NCBI GenBank assembly: GCA_037951165.1
Contig: JBBDHG010000014.1
Coordinates: forward strand, 23,953,001-24,017,000
From: Lophius americanus
Lineage: Eukaryota > Chordata > Actinopteri > Lophiiformes > Lophiidae
Direction of reading: 5' to 3'
DNA length: 64,000 nucleotides
Made by a program: the position numbers and the translations under genes. Shown piece after piece: positions 36,696-49,437 of this stretch; the first letter of the stretch is position 1; each line of letters begins with the position of its first letter. The notes under the pieces were generated by a model that saw only the letters and a list, made by a program, of their open reading frames with translations, had not been told where the DNA came from and did not search any database.

Positions 36696-39600
36696 AGACG
36701 GCGTCCGCCGAGTTTGCCTTTGTCCTCACTTTTGGTTGCAGGTTTGCTCGTACTATGTGAGTGCAGCGCGCTTGGTTGTATTAATATTAGGACATAAAAT
36801 ATTCAGTTTGAATCTCACAATCGGTGTAACGAAGCAGTTGAGTTCAGAGGTGTGCCAGAAGGTCAATATTGAAATATGGAGCCTCATTGTTTTTCCTCTC
36901 TGTGTGTGTCTGGCCATCTCTGACTGTGTTTCCAAATGGCCAAATGAGCTCACAGAGCAGCAGGTGAGCCTACTCCCACCTGAGGACCCTGTGGTGAGGT
37001 ACTACATTTAGCTAAGGAGGAGCAGGAGGCCTTATCAAAAAGCCTGGGGAAAAACACAACATCAACTGCACAAAAGCCTCTTGAAGGAAGAGGAAGCGCT
37101 CGTTTTAATGTTAGGCAGTTGCGTCTGTTTACTCTCTTGTCATTCCACTCAACCGAGGCTCTAAATGTTGTTTTTTTTCACTGTGAGAAATTTAATAGAG
37201 GTAGAAATCATGCCCAGCCTGCCATGAGACAAATTATGCATTATGCACTGTGGCAGACAAAGATACAAAAAAGACCCCGTGCACACATATACCTTTTAAC
37301 ACTGCATTTACCGTATGCTAATCTACGGGTATTACTCATAAATATGACAGGGAGGCTAAGTTCCTTGTGGGAGCCAAATCCTCATTTTCACTTGTATCAC
37401 AGTATTTCACCTCACACTCCAATGCTCAAAATTCTCTGTTAATGGAATGCTAAGCTTAACTCAGTCAAATTCCCACTTTCTTTGAAAAGAAAAGAAAGAA
37501 AACAGCCCAACTTTGATAAAATTAAATAAAATGGGGAGATGCAAGACCTACATCAAAAGTTCATGACGTTCAGTTGATTGCGTTCCCTCTTTATTATTGT
37601 ACCGCGTGTCCTGGGAAATAGTTAATCCAATACACCGGTTTTATAAAATGTATTTTCATGCCGCACATATGATGAGTGCTTTGGATTCTGCGATGCTGCT
37701 CTGCTAATCCCAGCTCTACTATTATCCATACATGGAAAGAGGAGGCTGCAGCATCTCCAACAGATTAGAACAGATTGAACTGGAAAAGTAAAGTCAAAGT
37801 CACAGAAGGGCACGTTTTTCAAGCCTTATTTGCGTTGAAACAAGGTAATGGTCTTGTTAGTTTCCGATCAACAACACACTTGCTTCCCTCTCACCATCGG
37901 GGCAGAAGAACAAACAAGAAGAACAAACGAGATAGCAATCTCAAGTGAATTATTTTGATCCTTAATTCTTGTAATAGAGCAACTTCACATTTCAGTCTCC
38001 TTTGAAGTGTTGCACATTTTGTCCTTTCCTTCACAGCAATGTACACTTAGTATCGTCTTGGGAACTCTTAACGCACAGCGCAGCTTCCAAGGTCAGTTTG
38101 TTCTCCATGGCAACAGTGCAATGCATTTGGCGCATTGTCAGGCTATTTAATCAAGCCTGGCTCTCCGTGTGTCAGATGATCATGGACATTCTTTTATCTC
38201 TGAAACTGCTGAGTGAGGAGGACACCCTTCGTGAAAAGTGCAGGGATGGAGAAGAGGCAAGATGTGAGAGAAAGAGATGGAGAAATCTTGTGGAGCGAGC
38301 GTGGTTGATAGAGGTCCTTGATGATGTCTTTGTATTGATCAGACGGCACCGTGGTCATCCACAGTAAATCCTTTCACAGATGGCTACTGCAGCTGATATG
38401 CTTTTGGAAATAGTGCAGCGAGAGGAATAAACCGAACATTCCGGCCACTGATTTTCAATCCACTTAACCTCTCCTCTCCTCATTCAAACAATAACAAAGC
38501 AGGAGAGAGGAAGAGAGAAACAATGGATTGGAGGGTGGGGGCAAGGGTTGGGTAATTTTGCATCTCATCTGTTGACAGTCAAGCACGTTGTTATCATTGT
38601 ATGCTGCCCTCTAGTTTATCTCCCTCTAGAAGATAGTGGCCCATTCCCTGTGACTATGGGGCCAGACAACCAATTATCTATGTGCCCTCTATCAGATGTG
38701 ATTTATATCACTAGACTGTCCCTACTCCGCTGTCCCCTCGCCTCCTGTGATCAATCATATCCTGCACAAACACAAAACAGGCCTTTAACAAAGCATAGTT
38801 AATGTTCTAAATTGCCTGCTCAGAAGGCTAAAGATATTAATCAGCTCGGATCTTTGCCGAAATAAAGCAACACTGACATTGAGAAGGATCCCAAGGTGGA
38901 GGGAAACTGGGTTTGACACTTAAGATATTGCCTGCTTTGTTGAAAACCCTTCATTTTAAACCCTGAATTTAATTTTAAACTAAGTAAATTCACTGGCCCA
39001 GACTGAGGCCCAGTCAAATAAATCTGCTGCTGTATTGTGATTTATATGGTGACATGTGTGATTGTGTGAAAATGTGCTTTAGCATAATGTATCCCAGAAT
39101 TCTGCTAGAAATTGTATTAATGGTACTGCTGCGTGTGTATTATGCTCGCACCGAGCAGCTTGTTTTTCTGTATACAGCACTGCCGAATAAACCGAGAGGT
39201 GAGGTGAGAGAATTACTTGCATTGCATATTTTAATGATAAGTATTGTCATTTTCCATCATGGTGTGTACACAAAAAAAACAGAAAATGGACATTGTAGCA
39301 ACTCAGCTCTCTATTTATCAGCTCACTGTGACTGCCTCCTCTTATTATATTAATCTCTTGGAAAAATACACATTCACTTTCAGTAATAATTGCTGAAAAT
39401 GCACATGTATTGTTTTGCAGATATATTAATTTTGGAAACATTGTAATTGCTTTGGAAGCTTCACAAGATATGACATTCTTTGACTCCCCAGTTTACTTCT
39501 TAATTTGAATCAGCGTCAGCAGTAACTGAGCTCCACTCCTGCTGAGAACTCTCGGCTCACACAGAGGATAAACTCACTCTTATTGCTATAGGAGTAAGAG

Positions 39601-39964
39601 CCAGTGGGTGTCTTCTGGACATTACACGACAAGTTGGATTCAACTCATGACCTTACAACTATAACTAAACGAGATAATTATTGAATCTGTAGTTAATGCA
39701 GAAAATTAACAATCACTGATGCAATTAAAGTCAGGTTAATATGATAAAACACCTTAAACTTTTTTTGGCCATTTTGGGGATGCAGGAACAAATTTTGCAG
39801 AAAACATTTATGAAAAATCTCATTAAAGCACACTCATTAAGAAATGACCTATATCTCAAGGGGCTGCACAAAAAGAATTGCTGTCATCGTAGACAGCAAA
39901 GGTTCATCCCTTGAAGCCCCAATCCCCTGCATGGTACAAGCAAACTGCCTGAATGAACTGCTCC
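36696..39964. other. unassigned sequence
   Basis: No gene recognised. The frames 36682-37011, 37119-37442 and 38002-38367 (121 codons, with a charged segment EEDTLREKCRDGEEARCERK) have no known motif. 38810-39440 is non-repetitive with several AT-rich homeodomain-type sites. Confidence 0.45.
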
Positions 39965-40305
39965 ACTTAAGTGAGAAGTTATGTCCACAAAAGAGTATTT
40001 TTTTGTAATTGAAATATATATATATGATATTTTCTGATATATACAAGATAAATCTCCTCAAGTCCATTCATATCCACCAAATTAGGTTTAAATCGCACTA
40101 ACAATTGAGAGGTTATGTGGCAAAAACTGTATTTTTTATAAAAAGCTCAACCGAGTGCATAAGATAGAATCTCCTCAGATCATTTCATTTACACAAAATT
40201 TGGTAGAAATAAGCCAACCTGTTGAGAAATTAGAAATTATTTTACTTTTGGAGATAAAGCTTTCCTAGTGAGTCAAATATAAACTTTTAAAGTATTTTAG
40301 AGGGT
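39965..40305 (-). repeat. family A repeat copy
   Basis: Two reversed units: AAATCTCCTCAAGTCCATTC ... CACCAAATTAGG and GAATCTCCTCAGATCATTTC ... AAAATTTGG. It ends AGATAAAGCTTTCCTAGTGAG. A short TA run lies at 40014-40026. Confidence 0.7.
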
Positions 40306-40567
40306 TAGAGTAGTATTACATTCATCACAACAATCAACAATTTTCTATTGGTCTGTGGTCCATCTCTGTTGCGAACTGCCTTGGCAAGGTGGGCCAGGAA
40401 TCATTTAGCTGTCATTTATTCTGTGCTTTGCCTCATCTCTATCAGAACTAATAACTTTTTCAGCAGTCTATACAACAGTAGATTTTTTATTGGGCTCGGT
40501 TATCTTGGTTTAGCCTTTGCTCTCCACGTATTAGCGAGCCTTAACTGCCCATAACCATTGTTTGCTC

Positions 40568-40599
40568 ATGTCATTGGTTTACATGTCATTGGTTTACAG
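40568..40599 (+). repeat. 16-bp tandem duplication
   Basis: ATGTCATTGGTTTACA occurs twice in a row; each copy holds an inverted CCAAT box. Confidence 0.9.
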
Positions 40600-40748
40600 G
40601 TAGTCCTTCCTTAGACTACTTTGGTAACCCCTGAAGACCATGAACACCCAACACGGCCGGCAGCACTGAAGGTGCTCTCAACTAGTCGTCTCAGATCTCT
40701 GAGCCATGTTTTGATCTCAGATCTTCCTATATATTCATTCCTGCTGCT

Positions 40749-40862
40749 TCCATAATGTTATGGTGCATAATATATCCAATCCACTGACAAGTGCCATTGA
40801 AAGAAGATAGTCAATGTTATCCACTTCACATGTCAGTGGTTATAATGTTATGGATGATTAGC
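40749..40862 (+). mobile_element. MITE fragment common in teleosts
   Basis: CATAATGTTATGGTGCATAA, a CCACTGACAAGTGCCATTG core, ATCCACTTCACATGTCAGTG and ATAATGTTATGGATGATTA. The order and spacing match a small non-autonomous DNA transposon end that is very common in fish. Only one end is present. Confidence 0.65.
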
Positions 40863-42235
40863 AAACAATGTGACTCTGGTATTCGATTGAGGTTACAGTA
40901 GCCAAAGTCAATTCAGGCGTCTCAAAAAGAGCACCATGTCCCGGACCTCTTTGACTTCAGATGTAGAAACGGCTGGGATAGTTTACTCTCTTTCTCAGAT
41001 TTATACTTAAGTGTCAATACTTAAGTGAAAGGTATGATTATTTATGTTATAATTACTAACAAGTGTCCTCTTGATAAGTTGTATAACCATGATAGTGCAT
41101 AACGGATGAGTCGCCAGTTCATCACAGGGCCGACCCAGCTCTCGCTCAATGTCAGCTTATTTGAGCCCCCGCAGCCCATTAATAAATACAGAGTTAACAC
41201 AAAGAAAGGAGAGAGCTTAATGTCCAAAGCAATACTGTGCCAAAACATACACCAAGTCAGATGAATGCGAATCAATCTGGGTCTCTACCTCTGGACACTT
41301 TGAGTTCTCGCTGGACTCCATACTGCCTCAGCAGGAGTACAGACATAGAGCAAATAACTCCTGTATGGGTTTTTTTTTTTTTTTGGTCTTGTGAGGTGGT
41401 TGTGAATATTTCAGGATCATGACGCGATCAATACCAGAAGACAGGCTGGTTAATGATGTAAAATCTGAGCAACTTCTGAGAGGAAAGATAGAGGAGTCCG
41501 ACTTTTGGAGTCTTTTGGCTCTTTCATTAAAGAGAGGTTCAGTAAGAATAACATGTTTCCCACCCAAAGGAGCTGCTTTCACAAAAGAAACTTTTCTCTC
41601 TCTTAGAATATATATAAAGTACATGTGTGTGAGGGAGTGAGAGTAATGGAGAGAAACACCCTGGCTGAAAAAAGTGAATAATCATGTGCGTAGATATTTT
41701 ATAGTAGTAAGTAAATAGGTCACAGCCACATTGTGTCTGACTAATGCATTATTTGAGGCGGCTAAAGCGTTTCAATTTCATCCTAATAACACAAACACAC
41801 ACACACTCACACACATAATGTGCTTAACCAATAGGCGGACATGGTGTTAAAAAGCTATCCAAGACTTTGGTAAGTTTCATGTTTGAAAGCAACTTTTTAA
41901 TATCCTCTATTCCTCTTCTTCAGAGATCCCTCACTGCCTCGCATCTGTGCTCTTTCTGTTAACCTGCACAGTTCTGCCACTGAACACGACTGCCCGCCAA
42001 AGGGTTCAACAACACTATTCCCCTCTATTAAATCAAAGTTTGTGCTGATAAAAACAATCACGCTCAGCCGCCCCCACACAAATACAATGGTCAGACACTG
42101 AGTTCTTCTCCGTTTGAAGTGACAGAGGAAATCTGGATAATTGTATGATTGATTCTCTTGTGTTCTTCCTCCACTTCACTGAGCAGGCTTTCGTTTGGAG
42201 GCAGAGAACTCTTGAGATATAAGATGCTCCAATCT
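40863..42235. other. mostly unassigned sequence
   Basis: 41105-41135 (CGCCAGTTCATCACAGGGC) is a scrap of the family B repeat. The frames 41237-41422 and 41419-41640 show no known motif. A T-run lies at about 41369-41384. Confidence 0.45.
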
Positions 42236-42273
<38 letters not shown>

Positions 42274-42275
42274 AA
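42236..42275 (+). repeat. (CA)n microsatellite
   Basis: About 16 CA units followed by CAAACACAC. Minus-strand CVCV frames here are repeat translations. Confidence 0.95.
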
Positions 42276-42839
42276 AAAAGTAAAGCCGTCAGCTTTGGTT
42301 GGGGTATGGTCATGCAAGTGTGTGTGCGTGCATCAATGAGTCCACTGTCTCTTTGCTCTTCGTCTTTCTGCCACTTGGACCTCAGAAAGCCAAGGGAGAT
42401 CACCATAAGTGGGGCTGCTGTTACGTGGCTGCATTTGGCCGAGTGCTGAGTGCTTTGGGACGAAGCATTACACTAAGTCAATCTCTACAGGCGTCGGACA
42501 ATCCAGAAACAACAAAACCAGAGTGATTCATGGAGCCAGACATTCTCACTTCAGTGGTTCAGAGCATGATATAAGCTCTTGTTCTCTTTTGTGATAAGAC
42601 ATTGTCACATTTTGTGGAAATGATTGTGTGTTCATGTTTACAGAGTATAGATGTGTGCACATTCATTTCTATGTGAATGCAAGTGGACAGAAAAACGCCT
42701 ACGTCATATAAATCACAAGGATTTATGGAGTATTTAACACAAATACTGTTAACTAGGCCGATGCTGTCGTCCTGACAGGAAGGGTATATCCCTGAAAGGA
42801 CCCATATCCTATGCGTTGTGCCAGAAATCCCCATGATTG
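42276..42839. other. unassigned sequence
   Basis: No gene or named repeat recognised. Confidence 0.5.
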
Positions 42840-42995
42840 ATATCCTCAAATTAAATGTGAAGTTTGTCCACAGTATTTAAAAAAAAGAAAGAGAGAAAAG
42901 GAAGCTACCCCCAGTGAGTTAAATGTCAACATTTCGATGAAATTATGATACACGGAAGATAGACTTCCTCAAGTTGATTCTAATGCGCGAATTTG
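42840..42995 (-). repeat. family A fragment, left half of a head-to-head pair
   Basis: TCAAATTAAATGTGAAGTT, GCTACCCCCAGTGAGTTAAA and CTTCCTCAAGTTGATTC are reversed family A landmarks. Confidence 0.65.
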
Positions 42996-43004
42996 AGTTA
43001 ATTC

Positions 43005-43175
43005 ATAACTTTTGGTTGTATATTTCTGACACTAAGTGGAGTTTTATCTGTAAAATTGGTGCATATGAATCGACTAGAAGGGATCTTTCATGTATATATA
43101 TCATATCTTACCCATTTTTTAATATAATAATTCATAATTTTAATCAAACTACAATTTAGGGAGCTTTTTTTTCTT
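43005..43175 (+). repeat. family A fragment, right half of a head-to-head pair
   Basis: GGTTGTATATTTCTGACACT, GGAGTTTTATCTG, TTGGTGCATATGAATCGACT and GGGAGCTTTTTTTT run forward. This follows the reversed fragment after about 10 bp, as at 32640. Confidence 0.7.
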
Positions 43176-43935
43176 TTACGAAAAATACTGTGGAAAATAA
43201 CTTGACTTATTTAACAGATCTTCCCTTGGTGATCTACTTTCAGCCGTGGTAGACTACTACACTTATTTCTGTTTATTCACCATTAATTTAAACTGCAATC
43301 TATATATATATATTATATAACTTTACAGATTGTATATATAAATATATATTTTTGTCTGCAACTGAGTTTAAAGTTCTTAAATAAAAGACTAAGAATTGAA
43401 ACATTCTTTTATTCTCTTCAGAATACAGCACAGCAAACAATGCTGAATGCTAATGTGGGGGCGCTAAGGGCAGCAGGACTTGTAAACTGATGGTCATTAA
43501 TTCATGTGCAGAGTCTGTGAAAATAAAAAGTTTAAAACCTTCTTTAAGAACTGCTGAGATGCCGTTCAGCAGGGCACCTAAACACCCACCTGCTTCATTG
43601 GTGCAACTTAAAGGCTAACAACACAACACTGCTGTCTAATGGCTCTGCTGTGGATCTAACGGCAATAATCTGAGCGATATTGCTGCAAATAGCGCACATA
43701 TTACCCCCTAAACATTTGTTAATGAATTACAGAAAAAAAACAACTTGAAGATTTCCATATTTCTGATTATGTTTACGCAATCATGAACCAGGATGTGAAA
43801 ATCACTCCTGCCTTTTCACCTGTAGTGCTAAAAATAATTCAGACACAGATTAAAACAAACACTGTGTTAATAGACATAAATAATGAGTTTTTTAAGTGAT
43901 GTGACAGTGATGTTTGTTGTTTCACTCTGAAACAC
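43176..43935. other. unassigned AT-rich sequence
   Basis: Short TA runs at about 43303-43350. No gene recognised. Confidence 0.5.
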
Positions 43936-43943
43936 CTACACAC

Positions 43944-43989
<46 letters not shown>

Positions 43990-44040
43990 GCACACGCACA
44001 CACACACACACACGCACATATACACACACACAAACACACA
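43936..44040 (+). repeat. (CA)n microsatellite, interrupted
   Basis: About 105 bp of CA with CACG, CAAG and CATATA interruptions. Confidence 0.95.
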
Positions 44041-44765
44041 GGATTATGTTAATATTGGCTTTGGTGCACCATTGCTGTCAGCTTCATCTTCCTTTATATC
44101 ACTTTTGTTGAAAGTTGCCTTTAAGTATTTTGTCGGATGGCTAAATGTTGTTAAGCCGGTATCTTTAATATGTACTGTAAAATACATAATGGAAAAAGTG
44201 TCTGAATAAACAAAATAATACAATTCTGTTTGCTTCAGTTATGCTAAAATAAAACAAACAAAAATAGCTATTCTATTTCCAGAAAGAACGTTAGAAAATG
44301 GCCAATAAGAGGCAACCATTCTGACTGTGAAAACGTTAACTGAGTGTGACGTAATTGGCCAACTATACTTCATCGATGTACTTTATTAATGCCCCGAGGG
44401 TGAACGTTCTTTAATTATCTTTGTGTGACAAGAGGTTGGACCTCAGTGGATAAAGGCTGAATTAGTGCATATGAGAGACTCTATCAGCAGGTGTAGGTGC
44501 TGAACCGCCTCGTCACAGTAGATTACGGAGATGCTTTATAGTTATCCACAGTTAAGTGGTTTTGTCAGCAATCAATCAGCAATCTTTGTTTTGAAAAGCG
44601 GAAAACATCTGAGATTTTGTAATGTCAGAGAATCCTCTGAAGGTCTGTCACTACTGTGACACAAAGCAATAGACTGGTTCATCTGGTACCGATACATAAG
44701 CAATCACAATGATTTTAGATACATCAACAAGAAGACAGTGATGCTTTGGAATCCTTTTTTTTTAA
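44041..44765. other. unassigned sequence
   Basis: No gene or named repeat recognised. Confidence 0.5.
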
Positions 44766-45062
44766 CCCAATAACTCAAGAACTATTTCATGGGTCATTTT
44801 CAAATTTTGTACCGACATAGAACTTAGAGTGATGTTTTTGGTCTTTAATTTGTCAATAGTTAGTCCAATTTAGTCCAAATTTGGTGTATATGAATCGGCC
44901 TGAGGAGATCAACCTTGTATATATCCTATTTTATTCAACCATATATTTATTTTCTTTCACAGAAAACGCTTTGATTTTGTATTAGAGTTCATTCAGGGGG
45001 ATTTATTGTACACCACAGGGGATTGGGGACTTTTGGGGGCTAAACCCTTGCTGTCAGGGAAC
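44766..45062 (+). repeat. family A repeat copy
   Basis: CAATAACTCAAGAACTATTT, then a jump past the GAAGAACTGG region, AGTCCAATTTAGTCCAAATT, GAGGAGATC, TTCATTCAGGGGGATTTATT and CCCTTGCTGTCAGGGAAC. One unit with an internal deletion and an intact 3' end. Confidence 0.8.
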
Positions 45063-45552
45063 ACGGCATACGCATAGTTCAGGAAAGTGTAAAAAGTCAA
45101 AAACTTCACTTGGAGGAGAGGATTTCTGATGTTCGAAGTCTTATAAAAATTCATATCTCTTATTTTTTGCTTCTGTCGAATACACAGCTATTATAGTTAC
45201 ACTTTTCAGGAGGGCCACAAAACTAAACCCGTCCTGAAGCTACTTTTTACTGAATACAAATAAGTGAACTCCATATTGATCTTTCTGTCAAACTCCCATT
45301 GAAAAAAAAAGAAAACTTGCTTAAGTATCTCTTGAAAAAAAACGAATAAAGTACAAGGCCCCAATATCCGAACTCAACATTTTTATAACAAATTAAATGA
45401 TGAATTATTGTGAATTTGCTAAAATAACTGCCAACGGCATATCAGTATAATAAGTTATAAAATCATGAAAACAAGAATAATCATACAAATAATAGGTGAT
45501 ACAGCACATACTCTAAGAATCAGTGTAAACTTGACAGGGTAATTGAGTTTTG
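45063..45552. other. unassigned sequence
   Basis: No gene or named repeat recognised. Confidence 0.5.
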
Positions 45553-45864
45553 TGGCACTAGGAGGCGCTTTATCTCCAAAGTTTTCCAGCCATAATTTCG
45601 TAAACCGTTCGTCCAACTAACTCCAAATTTGGTGCATACGAATCGACTTGAAGAGATCTATCTAGTATATATGATACTTTACTCCTAATACTTCACATTC
45701 TATTCACCAGGGGGAGCTCTTTTAGGAAAAACACAGTTTGTTGAACATAACTACACATTTAATTATAGGAGTTCAATCAGGGGGATTGCTTGCAAAACAC
45801 AGGCGGTAAGTGGATTTCTCGGGTATATAACCTTGGCGGGGACGACAGTATTGGCCCAGTTTTG
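45553..45864 (+). repeat. family A repeat copy, 5'-truncated
   Basis: GGCACTAGGAGGCGCTTTAT, CCATAATTTCGTAAACCG, TTGGTGCATACGAATCGACT, CCAGGGGGAGCTC, CAATCAGGGGGATTGCTTG and GGGACGACAGTATTGGCCC. Confidence 0.8.
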
Positions 45865-45973
45865 TCAATATGTCAGTCCACATTCAGTTCACTCTGTTGA
45901 ACTTGTTGGGTTTGTGAAGTCATTCCTCTTCTTTGTAGCTCAGTGGTGAGAAGAAAACCAGGACATTAGCAGT

Positions 45974-45999
45974 TTGTGTGTGTGTGTGTGTGTGTGTGT
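45974..45999 (+). repeat. (GT)n microsatellite
   Basis: About 13 GT units. Confidence 0.95.
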
Positions 46000-47489
46000 A
46001 CGTGTGAGAATCATACACGTGTCACCATTATTAGAGCCTAAGCCTGTTTGCCTGTTTCTCCAGTCTCTCTGTATCTGTCATGGAAACTGCCGAAAGACTT
46101 GTAACACTATCGCTATCTGGCCAAACGGGTCATGAGGCTCTGTGTTGTTGCTCAGATTACTGAATAACCAACAGAGACTCAGCCAGAGGGCAGGATTGCT
46201 CGGTGGTGCTCCATGCATCTGTTTTCAAATCCTGGGCCTCAAGTAACTCAGCAAATTAACCTTGCTGAGTGCAAGGAGGGTGGAGGGGTGGGGGTGGGGA
46301 TGATGCCTAGCCTCCACCATCTACCATGTGCTTTTCTCACATCTTTAAAATGCTTCATCCAGCTTTGCTTTCCTTGTCATGAAAGGTCTGCAGCTCAATC
46401 AGACACTGCACCACTGGGTATTCCTAAGGGTGTTGTACAGTACATCGCTAAAAAGGCCAAGCAGATCTAAAGGCATGGGTTTACTCAGGCTGTACACAGA
46501 GACAGCGCTGGAGGCATAGTTTACCATAAATAGACTACAATCACTTACAGCAACTTTGAGTCCAAATCCATTGTATAGCAATTTTTTATTTCAGAAGATG
46601 AATTGTGAATAGAAATCCCCCGGCATCTCTCTGGAGGAGATTTCAGATACAGGCAGTAAATTCTGTTTCTTTGTATGAATTCCTCACTGTAGACACAGGA
46701 ATTAGCTTCCATTATTTCCCTTGTTATATTTGGACCAAAAGCAGATTATCTCAGTGAATCAAAACACAGAATGTGGCACAGCCGATGCCTGAAGTATTTG
46801 AATAAAGCTACAATTAATTTGACACCAGACGTACTCGGTGTTATGTAATGATAAATTTAAAGGGTGGGTTTGCTCTCCTTCTAGTGGAGAGATTTACTTT
46901 AAATATACAGTAAACAAAAAAAACCTTCAAATATTTTTCCTACATTTAGAATCACTTTGATGTTACATCAGAAGAAGATTATTCTGTGTTTGCGCAGCGA
47001 ATCATGTGGAGACACTGGTCACGGGACACCAGCTATCTAATGATGTATGTGATTGCAGGAATAAATACAGGCAAAAAGCAATAGGATATAAAAATTCAAA
47101 GTTAAGGTAGAACTGCACACTGTGATTTAATAATTTGTAAACTAATGTTCTCATTATTCAGATTGTCATAGTGTTTGCGATCACGGCTGATTCAAATAAG
47201 TTATTTATCTCACAAACATCTGTTGATATTAATAACAGTGAACTAGAGAGATTTTATTTCCACTCTGATGATATGCAGATCTGTAACGATGACTGATGTG
47301 GATATATTACAGAAAAGTATTTGAATTATGCCAAACAATGACTACTATTAATTATGTATAAACAATAAACAATGACTAAACTTACGTACGTCCTCTTAGT
47401 CACCACTTATGACCCACATCTTTGTATTATTATCATATACTTTGAAAAAGCCACTCATTGCCACTGCTACGTCCCCAGATTATTCGATT
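46000..47489. other. unassigned sequence
   Basis: No gene or named repeat recognised. The frame 46213-46470 has no known motif. Confidence 0.5.
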
Positions 47490-48185
47490 TAAAGCAATAA
47501 ATAAACAGATTCATGGATCCTAGTTTGAGGAAGGAGTGAACTGAAGGTTGGTTGTATATCTCTGACACTAGTGGGAGCTTTATCTCCAAATGTAATTTAT
47601 CAGCCAATAGTCTGTTTTAAAAATGAAAATGACATAAGTTCCTAAGCATTAGTCCGATGTGGTTGAAATTTAATGAATTTGAATTGACTTGAGGACGTCC
47701 ATCTTATCTAAAACCATTTAGCACTTTATATAAACCATTACTCACTAGGGAGAGCTTCTTTTGAAAAGCACTGTTTTTCGGACATAATGTCCTAACCGTT
47801 GTTTTAGTCAAAATTATCTCATATGAACCACCAGACATCTAACTTGTATTTTTCATATTTAACTAGTTGTTCATATTTCACTCACTTATTTGGAAATTGT
47901 GTCTTTATCTAGCTAATATGAATTGACAGAATGAAATCAATGTTGATTTAAAAACAAATGATTTATCTTCATTATCATGTCAGTATGGGATTTAATCTTT
48001 TCATCATATTCCTGGCTTCATAGAAATAGTTGGGTTGAGTCCATATGGACTGTTTGACATTATAAATGAGTCATATTTAATTTGATGAGTTCAATCAGGG
48101 GGGTTGCTTGTTCAACGCAGGGGATTGTACTTTTGGGGGAGTTAATACTCATTACTGTTGGGGACAACAGCAGAGGCCCAGTTAT
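47490..48185 (+). repeat. family A repeat copy with full 3' part
   Basis: TTGTATATCTCTGACACTAG and GGGAGCTTTATCTCCAAATG, two degraded units, then the internal TCAGTATGGGATTTAATCTT, TTGAGTCCATATGGACTGTT, CAATCAGGGGGGTTGCTTG and GGGACAACAGCAGAGGCCC. It best shows the long 3' region shared with the copy at 9340. Confidence 0.8.
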
Positions 48186-48982
48186 TATTATCAACTTTAT
48201 GCGCTGTTGAGGACATTTCTGGCAACCAGCCTTTGGATAGCAGGTTTGTAGCCCCCAGCTAATACCAGTACGCTGTGTGTGAGGTCGGATTAAAGCCTCA
48301 TAAAGCAGCAACCAGCTGACATTGCTGTCTCGGTCTCTCTCCTCCATTCTGTCTGTGACGTGGATGTGTAACGAGCAGCAGGTGTAGGTGCATGTCTGCT
48401 TCTTCTAAATTCAAACCAAACCCAGCGTGTGGCACGTTCCTGCAGGGCTGTGCACAGGTGTGGATGTGTTTATTTTTGCTTTAGAACAGAACCGTCATGA
48501 AACAGTCAGAAGAAACTTTTTATGTCTTTGATACTGTTCTGTGTTGTTGCTAATGCAAATGAAGTCCCCCTTGTTATTTGCTGTCTACCTTACCCGTCTA
48601 CTGCTGCTCTACTGAACAGGGACGGAGTCGACAAGCAGCGACGAAATTCTACCATTTGAAAGGGAAAATTCAAAATAATGAGGCTGATTTGTAGTTGCAT
48701 AAATCATTGCATTTGAAGTCATTTTGATTTGTTTTTGTGTGGCCTAATGTGCACACCACCTTTTCACATTTTTTAAATGAACAGCCGGAAGGGTTTAAAA
48801 GACCCAAACGCACACACTAAGCAGCTCTCACGCTCACTGACTGCACCAAGCTTTAGGGGAATGTAATATATAATGTATAAGTGTTACTACGTTAGCACAT
48901 ATATACTAAAATGTGAACGATGTATAGAAGATTAGCAAAGCCCCCGGCGACACGCACAATCGTGAAGCGTTCCACCGTTTAT
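48186..48982. other. unassigned sequence
   Basis: No gene or named repeat recognised. Confidence 0.5.
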
Positions 48983-49230
48983 GGGCGGCTTTAGCTCAGT
49001 GGGTAGAGCAGTCGTTCCTCAACCAGGAGACCAGGGTTTGAGTCCAGCCCCTGTTGCAAAAAGGCCATGGGCCCTTAAGCAAGACCCTGAAACCTCAGCT
49101 CCCCAGGTGCTTCGAAGGGGCCGCCCACTGCTCGCTCAGGGATGGGTTAGATACCAGAGATAAATTTCATATCGTTGTATTGTAATGTATGCATATACTG
49201 TTCAACATGTGATAAATAAAGTAAAGATTA
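48983..49230 (+). mobile_element. tRNA-derived SINE
   Basis: The tRNA-like head starts GGGCGGCTTTAGCTCAGTGG, with an RNA polymerase III A box (TAGCTCAGTGG, 48992-49002) and B box (GGTTTGAGTCC, 49035-49045). A body follows with CCCTTAAGCAAGACCCTGA and CGCCCACTGCTCGCTCAGGG. The tail is ATAAATAAAGTAAAG. This is the commonest SINE layout in teleosts. No clear target duplication is visible. The 60-codon frame across it is not a gene. Related reversed fragments lie at 55145 and 56045. Confidence 0.85.
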
Positions 49231-49258
49231 TTATAATATAGCAATAAGGCAATAAGGG

Positions 49259-49327
49259 GAGGGAGGGTCCTATGGGTACTGAAGAAGACAAATGGTCAAT
49301 TGAACGTATTACCCAGCTTGATCAAAT
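49259..49327 (+). repeat. unnamed duplicated segment, copy 1
   Basis: GGAGGGTCCTATGGGTACTG, GAAGACAAATGG and TATTACCCAGCTTGATC recur at 52313-52389 with about 80 percent identity by eye. It may be the end of an unrecognised dispersed repeat. Confidence 0.6.
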
Positions 49328-49437
49328 TTACCACCTCTTACATACTCTGAAAGATATCTCTAATCTTTAGCTTGAGCAGTGTGTAATAAAAATAAAAGAT
49401 GAATTTTCATGTTTGAATACGTGTCCGGTCACTGGTT

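Noticed and set aside
38002..38367. 121-codon frame with a charged helix-like segment
   Set aside because: It has no recognised domain, no splice context and no coding bias beyond its 3' half.
45930..45960. A-box-like TAGCTCAGTGG near 45936
   Set aside because: There is no B box or foldable tRNA downstream; it runs into a GT repeat.
48981..49163. tRNA gene at 48983 and a 60-codon frame across it
   Set aside because: A and B boxes are present but no cloverleaf closes, and the body matches a SINE tail, so it is a tRNA-derived SINE.
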